A stretch of DNA of 64,000 nt from Gp13-AA77 sp035949375 (GTDB lineage Bacteria; Acidobacteriota; Terriglobia; UBA7540), in assembly GCA_035949375.1 (NCBI GenBank), contig DASZIG010000062.1:22231-86230 (forward strand), written 5' to 3'. The position numbers and the translations under genes are program-made. Positions 52,106 through 60,506 of the stretch are shown piece after piece. The first letter of the stretch is position 1; the number at the start of each line of letters is the position of its first letter. Under the pieces are notes generated by a model. The model saw only the letters and a list, made by a program, of their open reading frames with translations, was not told where the DNA came from and ran no database searches.

Positions 52106-54778
52106 ATGTCTGGGAGATCGGGAATCCTGGCTCGGCTGAGAATGTTGGCTTCACGCGTTCGCGGACGGTTCGCCATTCGCCGTCTCGACGAAGGCTTCCA
52201 GCAGGAACTCGACGCCCACCTGGCGCTGCTGACCGAGGAGAACATGCGCCGCGGCCTGACGCCGGAAGAGGCCCGCCGCGCAGCTCGAGTGCGTCTGGGG
52301 GGCGTCACGCAGCTTCGCGAAACCCATCGCGATCTTCACAGCCTGCCTTGGCTCGAGGCGTTGATCCACGACCTTCGCTACGCCTTGCGCATGCTCCGGA
52401 AGAATCCCGGGTTCACGGCGGTCGCCGTGCTCACCCTGGCGCTTGGCGTCGGCGCCAATACGGCGATCTTCAGTGTGATCGATGCCGCCCTGCTGCGTCC
52501 TTTGCCTTACGATCGGCCGGAGCAACTCGTCAACATCTCAACCCTGCACTTGAATGGGAACGGCATGGTGATCTCGCCGGATTTCAAGGCCTGGCAGGAG
52601 CAGAGCGGCATCTTCGAATCGGTCGGCGCTTTCGGTCTGGGCTTTAACAGCATCAGCCGTGGGGCGAACCTGACCGGAAGCGGAGAGCCGATGCACGTTG
52701 AGGTCATCGGCATCACGCCGGGATTCTTCCGCATGCTGGGCGTGCAGCCGATCCTCGGGCGCAGCTTCAGCGAAGCCGAAGCCGAGACCGGTCACAACCA
52801 GGTGGCGCTGCTCAGCGCGGCCGTTTGGCGCCGCGAATTTGGCGGCGACCGCAACGTGCTGAACAGGACGATCCACCTCGATGGAACGCCTTTCACGGTC
52901 GTCGGGGTGATGCCGGCGGGCCTGCTCTATCCTCCCGGAGACCTCTGGGTGCCGGAAGTGTTGGACGCTTCCAACTCCCTGCCGCAAAGCGCCGACTGGC
53001 GGATGCTATTCGTCATCGGGCGCCTGAAATCGGGAGTGAGCCTGGCCAAGGCGCGTGCGGACCTCGATGTACTCACGCACCGCCTCGACCCCCAGTTTTC
53101 GGCGGGGCGACAGAAAAGCCGCTCGCGCTGGCATGTGGAAGTGATCCCGCTTCGGCAATTGCTGGCTGGCGACGTTGGGCATCTGCTGGTGATCCTGCTG
53201 ATCGCGGTGGCGTTCGTGCTCTTGATCGCCTGTGCGAATCTCGCCAACCTGCTGCTGGCGAGGGCCGCAGCTCGTGGCAAAGAGGTCGCGGTTCGAGCGG
53301 CTCTGGGCGCAGGGCGCGCCCGGCTGGCGCGCCAGTTCCTGGTGGAGAGCGCGCTGCTCGCGGCACTGGGAGGAGCGCTTGGAGCTGTTGTGGGCATGTG
53401 GGCGGTGCGGGCGATGATCCAACTGATTCCACCGCAGCTTCCCGCTGAAGTCGGCCTCGACGCGAGAGTGCTCGCGTTCGTGATCGGCGTCTCCGCATGC
53501 GCCGTGATCCTCTTTGGCCTGATCCCCGCGCTCTCGGCGTCGAGGGTGGACGTTAACGAGGCTTTAAAGGAAGGCGGCGAGCGCGCCGGGCTGGGACGCG
53601 GGACCCATCGGCTGCGGGGCCTGCTGGTGGTTGCCGAAACGGCGCTGGCGCTCGTTCTGCTGACGGGCGCGGGACTGCTCGCGCGCAGCGTGTACCGGCT
53701 CACCGAGGTAGACCTCGGTTTTGATCCCCATCATCTGCTCCTCGGTGAAGTGAGTCTTCCCATCACCCTGATGGACCAGCCCCAGCGGCAAGCCAATTTC
53801 TTTCACGAGGCGCTCGATCGTCTCCGCGCGCTGCCCGGAGTGGAGAAGGCCGCCGCCACCACTCATTACCCGGTCAGCGTGTTCAACAGCCTGACCACGG
53901 ACGTGCTCGTTTCCGGCGGACCCGCTCCCGAGCCCGGTCAAGTGATCTCGACCGCCTACGTCAGTCCCGATATTTTCAGCACCCTGGGCATTCCGCTGCG
54001 CGAAGGCCGCTTCTTCAACAACCAGGACGCAGCAAACGGCCGCAAGGTGGTGATCCTGAATGAGTCGGCCTTGCGTCGCATTTTCACTGGGCGCGAAGCG
54101 GTGGGTCACGAAATCAGCATGGACGGCGCCAAGGGTCCTTGGCGTGAAGTGGTGGGAGTGGTTTCCGACACAAGGAATTACACGCTGGAGCGCGAACCGT
54201 GGCCGGAAATCTACATCCCTTACGAGCAGGATCCGACGCTCGTCATGTACTTCGTGCTTCGCTCGAAGGGCGACCCGATGAGTCTTGGGGATGGCTTGCG
54301 GCGCTCGGTGGCGAGCGTCGACCCTAACGAGCCTGTGGCAAGAATTGAGACCATGGACGACGTGGTCGAGAAGCTGGTTGCGCCCTCGCGGTTCAAACTC
54401 GAGCTGCTCGGTTCCTTCGCGATCCTGGCTCTGCTGCTCGGCGCTATCGGGCTCTACGGCGTGATTGCGTATGCCGTCTCCGAGCGCACGCATGAAATCG
54501 GCGTTCGCATGGCGCTGGGCGCCGAGCGCAGCAACGTGCTGAAGCTGGTGATGGGACATGGATTCAAGCTGACTTTGATCGGCGTGGGGCTGGGAATCGG
54601 GGGATCGTTTGCCGCAACCCGGTATCTCTCGAGCCTGCTTTACGGAGTCAAGCCTACAGATCCGATAACCTTCGCCGCCGTATCCGCGGTTCTCGTGACG
54701 GTAGCGCTCGTTGCGAGTTACATCCCGGCGCGACGCGCGACCAGGATCGATCCCATGGTGGCGCTCCGATACGAGTGA
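52106..54778 (+). CDS. ADOP-family FtsX/MacB-like permease
   Basis: 890 residues. Prefix domain (FAIRRLDEGFQQELDAHL), first helix with LALGVGANTAIFS, periplasmic core with MLGVQPILGRSFSEAE, FtsX triplet around 375-490 (LLIACANLANLLLARAAARGKEVAVRAALGAGR), second periplasmic domain with STLGIPLREGRFF, and C-terminal triplet ending PARRATRIDPMVALRYE. ATG 52106 has GGGAG six bases upstream; the open frame back to 52061 runs through 8-base repeats. Second intact permease of the array. Confidence 0.92.
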   Translation: MSGRSGILARLRMLASRVRGRFAIRRLDEGFQQELDAHLALLTEENMRRGLTPEEARRAARVRLGGVTQLRETHRDLHSLPWLEALIHDLRYALRMLRKNPGFTAVAVLTLALGVGANTAIFSVIDAALLRPLPYDRPEQLVNISTLHLNGNGMVISPDFKAWQEQSGIFESVGAFGLGFNSISRGANLTGSGEPMHVEVIGITPGFFRMLGVQPILGRSFSEAEAETGHNQVALLSAAVWRREFGGDRNVLNRTIHLDGTPFTVVGVMPAGLLYPPGDLWVPEVLDASNSLPQSADWRMLFVIGRLKSGVSLAKARADLDVLTHRLDPQFSAGRQKSRSRWHVEVIPLRQLLAGDVGHLLVILLIAVAFVLLIACANLANLLLARAAARGKEVAVRAALGAGRARLARQFLVESALLAALGGALGAVVGMWAVRAMIQLIPPQLPAEVGLDARVLAFVIGVSACAVILFGLIPALSASRVDVNEALKEGGERAGLGRGTHRLRGLLVVAETALALVLLTGAGLLARSVYRLTEVDLGFDPHHLLLGEVSLPITLMDQPQRQANFFHEALDRLRALPGVEKAAATTHYPVSVFNSLTTDVLVSGGPAPEPGQVISTAYVSPDIFSTLGIPLREGRFFNNQDAANGRKVVILNESALRRIFTGREAVGHEISMDGAKGPWREVVGVVSDTRNYTLEREPWPEIYIPYEQDPTLVMYFVLRSKGDPMSLGDGLRRSVASVDPNEPVARIETMDDVVEKLVAPSRFKLELLGSFAILALLLGAIGLYGVIAYAVSERTHEIGVRMALGAERSNVLKLVMGHGFKLTLIGVGLGIGGSFAATRYLSSLLYGVKPTDPITFAAVSAVLVTVALVASYIPARRATRIDPMVALRYE

Positions 54779-54785
54779 GAGCGCG

Positions 54786-54826
54786 GGGCGATCGGGTGAT
54801 TGTGTGATCGGGTGATTTGAGTGATC
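54786..54826 (+). repeat. Octanucleotide repeat spacer 3 of the permease array
   Basis: GGCGATC, GGGTGATT, GTGTGATC, GGGTGATT, then TGAGTGATC: the clearest of the three spacers, with a GGGTGATY consensus and an 8-base period. Confidence 0.6.
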
Positions 54827-54866
54827 TGGGGCATTCGACAAGAGCGCATCTTCAGGAGGTTCTGCC

Positions 54867-57518
54867 GTGTTGGACTCGGTTAGAGTGTTGGCTTCGCGAA
54901 TTCGTGGACTGCTGGTGCGGCGACGCATCGATCAGGATTTCCAGCAGGAACTCGATTCCCACCTGGCGCTTCTCGTTAGCGAGAATCTCCGCCTCGGCCT
55001 GACGCCGGAGGAATCCCGCCGCGCCGCGCGCCTCCGATTAGGAGGGCTTTCCCAATTACGGGAGGAGAACCGCGACCTCCAGGGACTGCCTCTGGTCGAG
55101 GCTCTTTTCCAGGACGTCCGGTACACGCTCCGGATGCTGCGCAAGAATCCCGGCTTCACGGCCGTGGCTGTGCTTGTGCTCGCGCTTGGCATCTCGGCCA
55201 GCGTCGCCATTTTCGCTTTTGTGGACGCCGCGCTGATCAAGCCGTTGCCGTACCCGAACCCCGCGCGGCTGGTGGGCGTGACCGAGAGTGTCCCGCTGAT
55301 CCCCCGCGCCGACCTTTCGTATCCTGACTACCTCGACTGGAAGAGGCTCAACAAAGTTTTCAGCTCGTTCGACGTATGGACCGGAACGGGATACCTGCTG
55401 AGAACGCCTGCAGGCACTCAACCCGTGATGGGCGCTCGCGTGAGCGACGGATTCTTCCGCACCCTCGGCATCGCTCCGATGCTGGGACGCGACTTCTATT
55501 CCGGCGAGGATTTGCCGAGCGGGCCCCAGAGCGTCATCTTGAGCTACTCGGCCTGGCAGAAATGGTTTGGCGGAAGGCGGGACGTGGTCGGCCAGACGGT
55601 GATGCTCAGCGGCGTTTCGTACGCCATTGTTGGGGTGTTACCGCGCGATTTTCAATTTGCTCCTCGAGGGGATGCTCAGATCTGGGCCACTCTTCACGCT
55701 TCGGACTCGTGCAGCATCAGGCGAAGCTGCCACTCACTCGACGGAGTCGCCCGGCTCAAGGATGGCGTCTCGGTGCAGGCGGCGCTGGCGGATATGGCGT
55801 CGATCGCGCAACAACTGGAGAAGCAGTATCCCGATTCCAATCGCGGCCAGGGCGCAACCGTCGAGCCTTTTACCGAATGGATCGTCGGGGACATCCGGCC
55901 CCTCTTCCTGGTGCTGCTCGGCGGCGCCGGACTCCTGTTGCTGATCGCTTGCGTCAATGTCACAAGCCTGCTGCTCGCGCGCTCGGAGAGCCGCAAGCGC
56001 GAGATCGCGGTGCGCGGCGCGCTGGGCGCGTCGGCCTCGAGACTGGTGCGCCAGTTCGCCACCGAAGGGTTGCTGCTCGCGGCGTGCGGCGGCGTGCTTG
56101 GCCTGGTTTCCGCCGAGTGGGCCATGCAACTACTCACCAGGCTGATCCCGGCTGACATGCTGGCCTACACGCCATACCTGCGCGGACTCGGGTTGAACCT
56201 CCACGTGGTCGCCTTCGCGACCGCGATCGTCCTGCTCACGGCGCTGCTGTTCTCCGTCACGCCAACGTTGCGCCTGTCGATGTCGGAGATGCGCGCGGGC
56301 CTGACCGAAGGCGGCCGAGGCTCGTCGGGCACCTTGTGGCGCCGCTTCGGCCCGAACCTGGTGGCGGCGGAGTTGGCCATCGCCACCGTGCTGCTGGTGG
56401 GCGCGGGACTGCTCGGCAAGAGCTTCTATCGCCTGCTTCATGTGGACCTCGGGTTCGAGCCCGATCATCTGGCCACGCTGCAGGTCGCCGCGCCGGATGC
56501 CGCCTATGCGAAGGACGAGCAGGTCGTGGCGCTGGGCCGCCAGGTCCGGAATCGGCTAGGCAGCTTGCCCGGCGTCCGATCGGTGGGCATCACGGGCGAG
56601 CTGCCCCTGAGCGGCAATGGCAATACGGACTGGATCCGGTTCGTGGGCCGCCCCTACGACGGAAAACACATCGAAGTGAACGAACGGGACGTGAGCTCCG
56701 ATTACTTCACCACGCTGCAGGCGAAGTTGTTGCGCGGCCGTTTCTTTACCGACGCGGACGACGCATCGAAGGCCAAAGTGGTGATCATCAACCAGACGCT
56801 GCAGCGAAAATACTTCCCGAACGAAGATCCGATCGGCAAGCAGTTCGGCGACACCTCGCTCTCGCCGAAGTCGCTCCGGGAGATCGTCGGCGTTGTGGAC
56901 GATGTCCGCGAAGGCGGCCTCGATTCCGAGATCTGGCCGGCCGAATATGAGCCCTTCAACCAGAGCCCCGACACCGATTTCGCCGTCGTCGTCCGGACGG
57001 CGCAGTCCGAGCAGTCAGTGCTCCCGGCGCTCAGCTCCGCCATCCATCAGATTGATCCTGGCCTCGGCACGGCAGGCGAAGAAACCATGAACGAAAGAGC
57101 CGCGGACTCCGAGACCGCCTACCTGCACCGTTCCGCGACGTGGCTTGTGGGCGGCTTCGCGGTTATGGCATTGCTGCTGGGCGTGGTCGGACTCTACGGC
57201 GTGATCGCGTACTCGGTGAGCCAGCGGACGCGCGAGATCGGCGTGCGCATGGCGCTCGGCGCCCAGCGCAGCGCGGTCTATGGACTCGTCCTGAAAGAGG
57301 CGGCCTGGTTGACCGGCATCGGAATCGGCGCCGGCCTCGCTTGCTCGGTGGCTGCAGCCGCTTTGATGCGCAAGCTGCTGTTCGGCACCGCGGCCTGGGA
57401 CGCGCCCACGCTCGCGGTGGTCGCCGTGGTGCTCGCGGTTTCGGCTCTCGCGGCCAGCGCCATTCCCGCTCGCCGCGCCGTGAAAGTCGATCCCATGGTG
57501 GCCTTACGTTATGAATAG
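54867..57518 (+). CDS. ADOP-family FtsX/MacB-like permease
   Basis: 883 residues, GTG start at 54867 with AGGAGG seven bases upstream. Prefix domain (VRRRIDQDFQQELDSHL), first helix (LVLALGISASVAIFAF, a departure from the usual GANTAIFS), periplasmic core with LGIAPMLGRDFYSGED, and FtsX triplets around 345-460 and 740-870. The end is PARRAVKVDPMVALRYE. Core loops are shorter than in the neighbouring copies and contain an extra CSIRRSC pair. Third intact permease of the array; no ATPase follows. Confidence 0.92.
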   Translation: MLDSVRVLASRIRGLLVRRRIDQDFQQELDSHLALLVSENLRLGLTPEESRRAARLRLGGLSQLREENRDLQGLPLVEALFQDVRYTLRMLRKNPGFTAVAVLVLALGISASVAIFAFVDAALIKPLPYPNPARLVGVTESVPLIPRADLSYPDYLDWKRLNKVFSSFDVWTGTGYLLRTPAGTQPVMGARVSDGFFRTLGIAPMLGRDFYSGEDLPSGPQSVILSYSAWQKWFGGRRDVVGQTVMLSGVSYAIVGVLPRDFQFAPRGDAQIWATLHASDSCSIRRSCHSLDGVARLKDGVSVQAALADMASIAQQLEKQYPDSNRGQGATVEPFTEWIVGDIRPLFLVLLGGAGLLLLIACVNVTSLLLARSESRKREIAVRGALGASASRLVRQFATEGLLLAACGGVLGLVSAEWAMQLLTRLIPADMLAYTPYLRGLGLNLHVVAFATAIVLLTALLFSVTPTLRLSMSEMRAGLTEGGRGSSGTLWRRFGPNLVAAELAIATVLLVGAGLLGKSFYRLLHVDLGFEPDHLATLQVAAPDAAYAKDEQVVALGRQVRNRLGSLPGVRSVGITGELPLSGNGNTDWIRFVGRPYDGKHIEVNERDVSSDYFTTLQAKLLRGRFFTDADDASKAKVVIINQTLQRKYFPNEDPIGKQFGDTSLSPKSLREIVGVVDDVREGGLDSEIWPAEYEPFNQSPDTDFAVVVRTAQSEQSVLPALSSAIHQIDPGLGTAGEETMNERAADSETAYLHRSATWLVGGFAVMALLLGVVGLYGVIAYSVSQRTREIGVRMALGAQRSAVYGLVLKEAAWLTGIGIGAGLACSVAAAALMRKLLFGTAAWDAPTLAVVAVVLAVSALAASAIPARRAVKVDPMVALRYE

Positions 57519-57669
57519 ACAACGCCCTCTCCAGCTAACAGCCCGAACGAGCCATCGTCAAACAAAAGCCACTCCCGAAAAAACTTACAAACCTTTGTCC
57601 ATTTCGGCCTTACTCGTTCGACGCTAGAGTGGAAGCTCAGAAAACTGAGCCACAAAGGAGGGAATTCAA

Positions 57670-58110
57670 ATGCGAGTCATGGTAATCGGCAAGGCCACGA
57701 AAGATTCTGAAGCCGGCGTCATGCCGAAACAAAAGGGACTGGAGGAGATGGGCAAGTTCAACGAGGAACTGGTGAAGGCGGGGGTTTTGCTGGCCTTCGG
57801 CGGACTGCACCCGAGTTCGAAGGGCAAGCGGGTTCGATTTTCCGGAGAGAAGCGCACCGTGATCGACGGCCCGTTCACCGAGAGCAAGGAACTCATCGCC
57901 GGCTATTCGATTTGGCAGGTCCGTTCGATGGAAGAGGCGGTTGAGTGGGTGAGGCGCTGCCCGAATCTTTGTGAGGGCGAGTCGGAAGTCGAGATCCGGC
58001 AGGTATTCGAGGCGGAGGACTTCGGCGCCGAATTGACTCCCGAGATGAAAGAGCGGGGTGAACGCTTGCGCAGCCAGATTGGCGCCAAGCAGCCGCAACT
58101 CAGCCGTTAG
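57670..58110 (+). CDS. YCII-related (DGPF-domain) protein
   Basis: 146 residues. The YCII/DGPF fold has VMVIGKATKDSEAGVMP, KAGVLLAFGGLHPSSKG, VIDGPFTESKELIAGY (the DGPFTE signature) and WVRRCPNL. Small YCII proteins are predicted ferredoxin-like enzymes or binders, and in other genomes many are paired with ECF41-type sigma factors. No sigma gene is next to it here. ATG 57670 is preceded by AGGAGGG seven bases upstream. About 60 residues longer than minimal YCII proteins because of the C-terminal extension. Confidence 0.88.
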   Translation: MRVMVIGKATKDSEAGVMPKQKGLEEMGKFNEELVKAGVLLAFGGLHPSSKGKRVRFSGEKRTVIDGPFTESKELIAGYSIWQVRSMEEAVEWVRRCPNLCEGESEVEIRQVFEAEDFGAELTPEMKERGERLRSQIGAKQPQLSR

Positions 58111-58310
58111 AAATGTGCTGCCGATTTTCCGCGATCAGTTTCAAATAGCGCTGGACGGCTTCAAGGCGATTTGGCAACAAGCGAGAATCCAGGACGCATG
58201 AAACGCATTGCCTGCGTGTCCAGCCCGCCACCTAAAGAGAGAAGCCGGACGCGAGGGACAAAAAACATAGCCAGATAAGGCAAAGAGGCAATTGCCTGCA
58301 CCCGGCGAGC

Positions 58311-59197
58311 TTAAGAGAGAAATGGCGAGGCCATGTTAGCCACCGCCTCGGTTGACAGAATGTTATAGTGTGTCGCCCCGGGCACAATGCCAAGCCTGGC
58401 TGCTGAACGCCGCGAACCGTCCAGGCCGGCGTCGCACTGACCTCCTCCGAGTGCTTTGTAGAACGCCACTATGTGTTCAGGGCGAATGGAGTCAGCGTCG
58501 GCAAAGACAAGCATCGTGGGAGACCGAAGCTTTTTCACCTGCTCCGACCAGTCGAAGTCGTGAGATTCCATCTCTGCGATCTTGCGGAGAAGAGTTTCCC
58601 AGTTGACCTCCGGATAGAGCTGGCCAAGCGGCGAACCTTTAATGTTTTGGGCGATCTGCGGGGCGTGCGCGGTCATCTGATCGAACGCTGCAATCACCTC
58701 CGGAAACGATCCGTCCCGTTGCATGGCAGCCGAGACGACGATCAGTCGATTGACGGCCGCAGGATGCCGAATCGCTGTTTGCAGTGCAACCCCACCGCCT
58801 AACGAATAACCCAGGACATCTGCTTTCTCGATCTTCAGAAAGGCCATCAAGGCAGCTACGTCATCGGCCATGAACTCGAACCGCAGTGGACGATCGATGT
58901 CTTTCGTACGTCCGTGCCCTTGCAGATGAAGGGCGATGACCTTCCTCGTCTTCGCCAGATCCGTCAGATTCTGACCGAACACCTCACTGGCTGAAACGCC
59001 GCCGTGCAGCATGATGAGCGGTTGGCCCTCGCCATGGATCTCGTAATAAAGTTTTAATCCATTGACCGGGCGAAGCCTGAGCTTGCGTCTTGCATGTTTG
59101 TCTCCAAGAGAAATGATGACGGTCCATGGAATGCCGGAACGAAGGCGGTCGCCCCCAACCCTACGCCAGTAAGGGCAAGGAAATCTCGTCTCAGCAA
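58311..59197 (-). pseudogene. Alpha/beta hydrolase with Tat-type leader, broken by a -1 frameshift
   Basis: The hydrolase body (HGEGQPLIMLHGG, LQGHGRT, nucleophile elbow LGYSLGGG with Ser, and a C-terminal GATHYNIL with the His) is open from about 59070 down to 58311. Its natural N-terminus is in another frame: TTG 59197, seven bases behind GGAGG, opens LRRDFLALTGVGLGATAFVP, a twin-arginine signal, and runs to GFA. One missing C around 59066-59071 separates GFA from PVNGLKLYYE. Restoring it joins the two into one exported hydrolase of about 296 residues. Either a real recent null mutation or a sequencing error. Confidence 0.8.
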
Positions 59198-59524
59198 TTT
59201 CTTTCCTCCACAATTCGTCCCGCACGCTCGTGACGGCAACGCGTCTGCAGAGTCCCCTACGCGCTATCCGCATTCAGTTCGTATTCCGTTTCAGATACTG
59301 CTAAATCTCCTTCTCGCTCAAGAACAACTAGGGCCTTTTCGACCCGAGGTCAACAATGACTCCGAAAGCGCGGGCTGGAAGCCGCAGCTCGCTTGAGCAA
59401 CCGGGCTATCAGCTTCCGGCTTGCTCTGCCGGTGCAAAAGGTGAGCGGTAGTAATGACGGCTACTGATCTTCACCCGGCCATCGACCCCGCCATCGACGT
59501 AGTCCGGAGAATGGAATTTGCCTG
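59198..59524. other. Intergenic region, nothing assigned
   Basis: 327 bases between the frameshifted hydrolase and the pirin gene. On the minus strand the segment 59409-59530 translates to KFHSPDYVDGGVDGRVKI and beyond without a start. It could be a relic coding piece, but I cannot name a family. Confidence 0.3.
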
Positions 59525-60439
59525 CTAGGCTCCAGTTTCCGCCTTCAGGAAGGTGCCCTGCTCGAGCTCGCTGAACGCCTCCCGGAGCTGCTCCTGGGTG
59601 TTCATCACGATGGGGCCGTACCAGGCCACGGGCTCCTGCAGCGGCTTCCCCGAGCACAGCAGGAACCGGATTCCGTCGTCCCCGGCCTGCACCATCAGCT
59701 CATCGCCGCGATCGAACAGAACGAGCGCGCGGTTGTCGGCCTCGGCCGGAGGCGCCGTGTCAAGCCAGCCGACCGATTCGGTGGGCACCGCGAGCGGGCC
59801 CGAAGCGTTGCAGAACTTCCCATTCCCGCCAAAAACGTAGGCAAAAGCGTGGCGGGTGGTTTCGACGGGCAGCGTCTTCCGGCGGCCGGGAGGCACGGAG
59901 ACGTCGAGGTAGATGGGATCGGCGGCGATGCCGTCCACCGGACCCTTTTTGCCCCAGAAGGTTCCGCAGACGACGCGAACGTGCGTGCCGTCATCGTCAG
60001 TAACCTCGGGAACGTCGGGCGCCTTCACTTCCTGGTAGCGCGGCGGCGTCATTTTGAGACTTGACGGCAGATTGGCCCACAGTTGGAAGCCGTGCATCCG
60101 GCCCGCCGGGTCGCCTTTCGGCATCTCCTGATGGATAATCCCGCTGCCTGCGGTCATCCACTGCACGTCGCCGGCGGCGATGCTGCCGCGATTGCCCATG
60201 CTGTCGCCATGCTCGACGGTTCCGGCGAGAACGTAGGTAACGGTCTCGATGCCGCGATGCGGATGCCAGGGGAATCCCGCCAGATAATCCTCGGGGACCT
60301 CGTTGCGGAAGTCATCGAGAAGCAGGAAAGGATCGAAATCTGACGTATTGCCGAAGCCGAACGCGCGCCGCAGGTGAACGCCCGCGCCTTCCAGGGTCGG
60401 CTTGGACATGACGAGCCGCTTAACGGGTCGAAGGGACAT
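59525..60439 (-). CDS. Pirin family protein
   Basis: 304 residues, two cupin barrels. The N-terminal pirin motif DPFLLLDDFRNE is followed by the metal-site pattern WHPHRGIETVTYVLAG and by HGDSMGN, and later by the C-terminal cupin (HAFAYVFGGNGKF). Bacterial pirins bind Fe(II) through His-x-His, His and Glu, and some degrade quercetin or modulate metabolic enzymes. ATG 60439 has AGGAGG five bases upstream. It lies 67 bases downstream of a Ser/Thr kinase gene in the same direction. C-terminal extension of 25 residues, otherwise standard. Confidence 0.92.
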   Translation of the reverse strand: MSLRPVKRLVMSKPTLEGAGVHLRRAFGFGNTSDFDPFLLLDDFRNEVPEDYLAGFPWHPHRGIETVTYVLAGTVEHGDSMGNRGSIAAGDVQWMTAGSGIIHQEMPKGDPAGRMHGFQLWANLPSSLKMTPPRYQEVKAPDVPEVTDDDGTHVRVVCGTFWGKKGPVDGIAADPIYLDVSVPPGRRKTLPVETTRHAFAYVFGGNGKFCNASGPLAVPTESVGWLDTAPPAEADNRALVLFDRGDELMVQAGDDGIRFLLCSGKPLQEPVAWYGPIVMNTQEQLREAFSELEQGTFLKAETGA

Positions 60440-60506
60440 GGTAGCCTCCTCAGCCAGTGTAGCCCGTTGACCTCGACTGCGCCAACAGTTGCGCCCGCAG
60501 CAGACA

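Noticed and set aside
53564..54928. 454-residue minus-strand frame in the permease array
   Set aside because: Antisense to an intact ADOP gene; its N-terminus is just the reverse of the octamer spacer.
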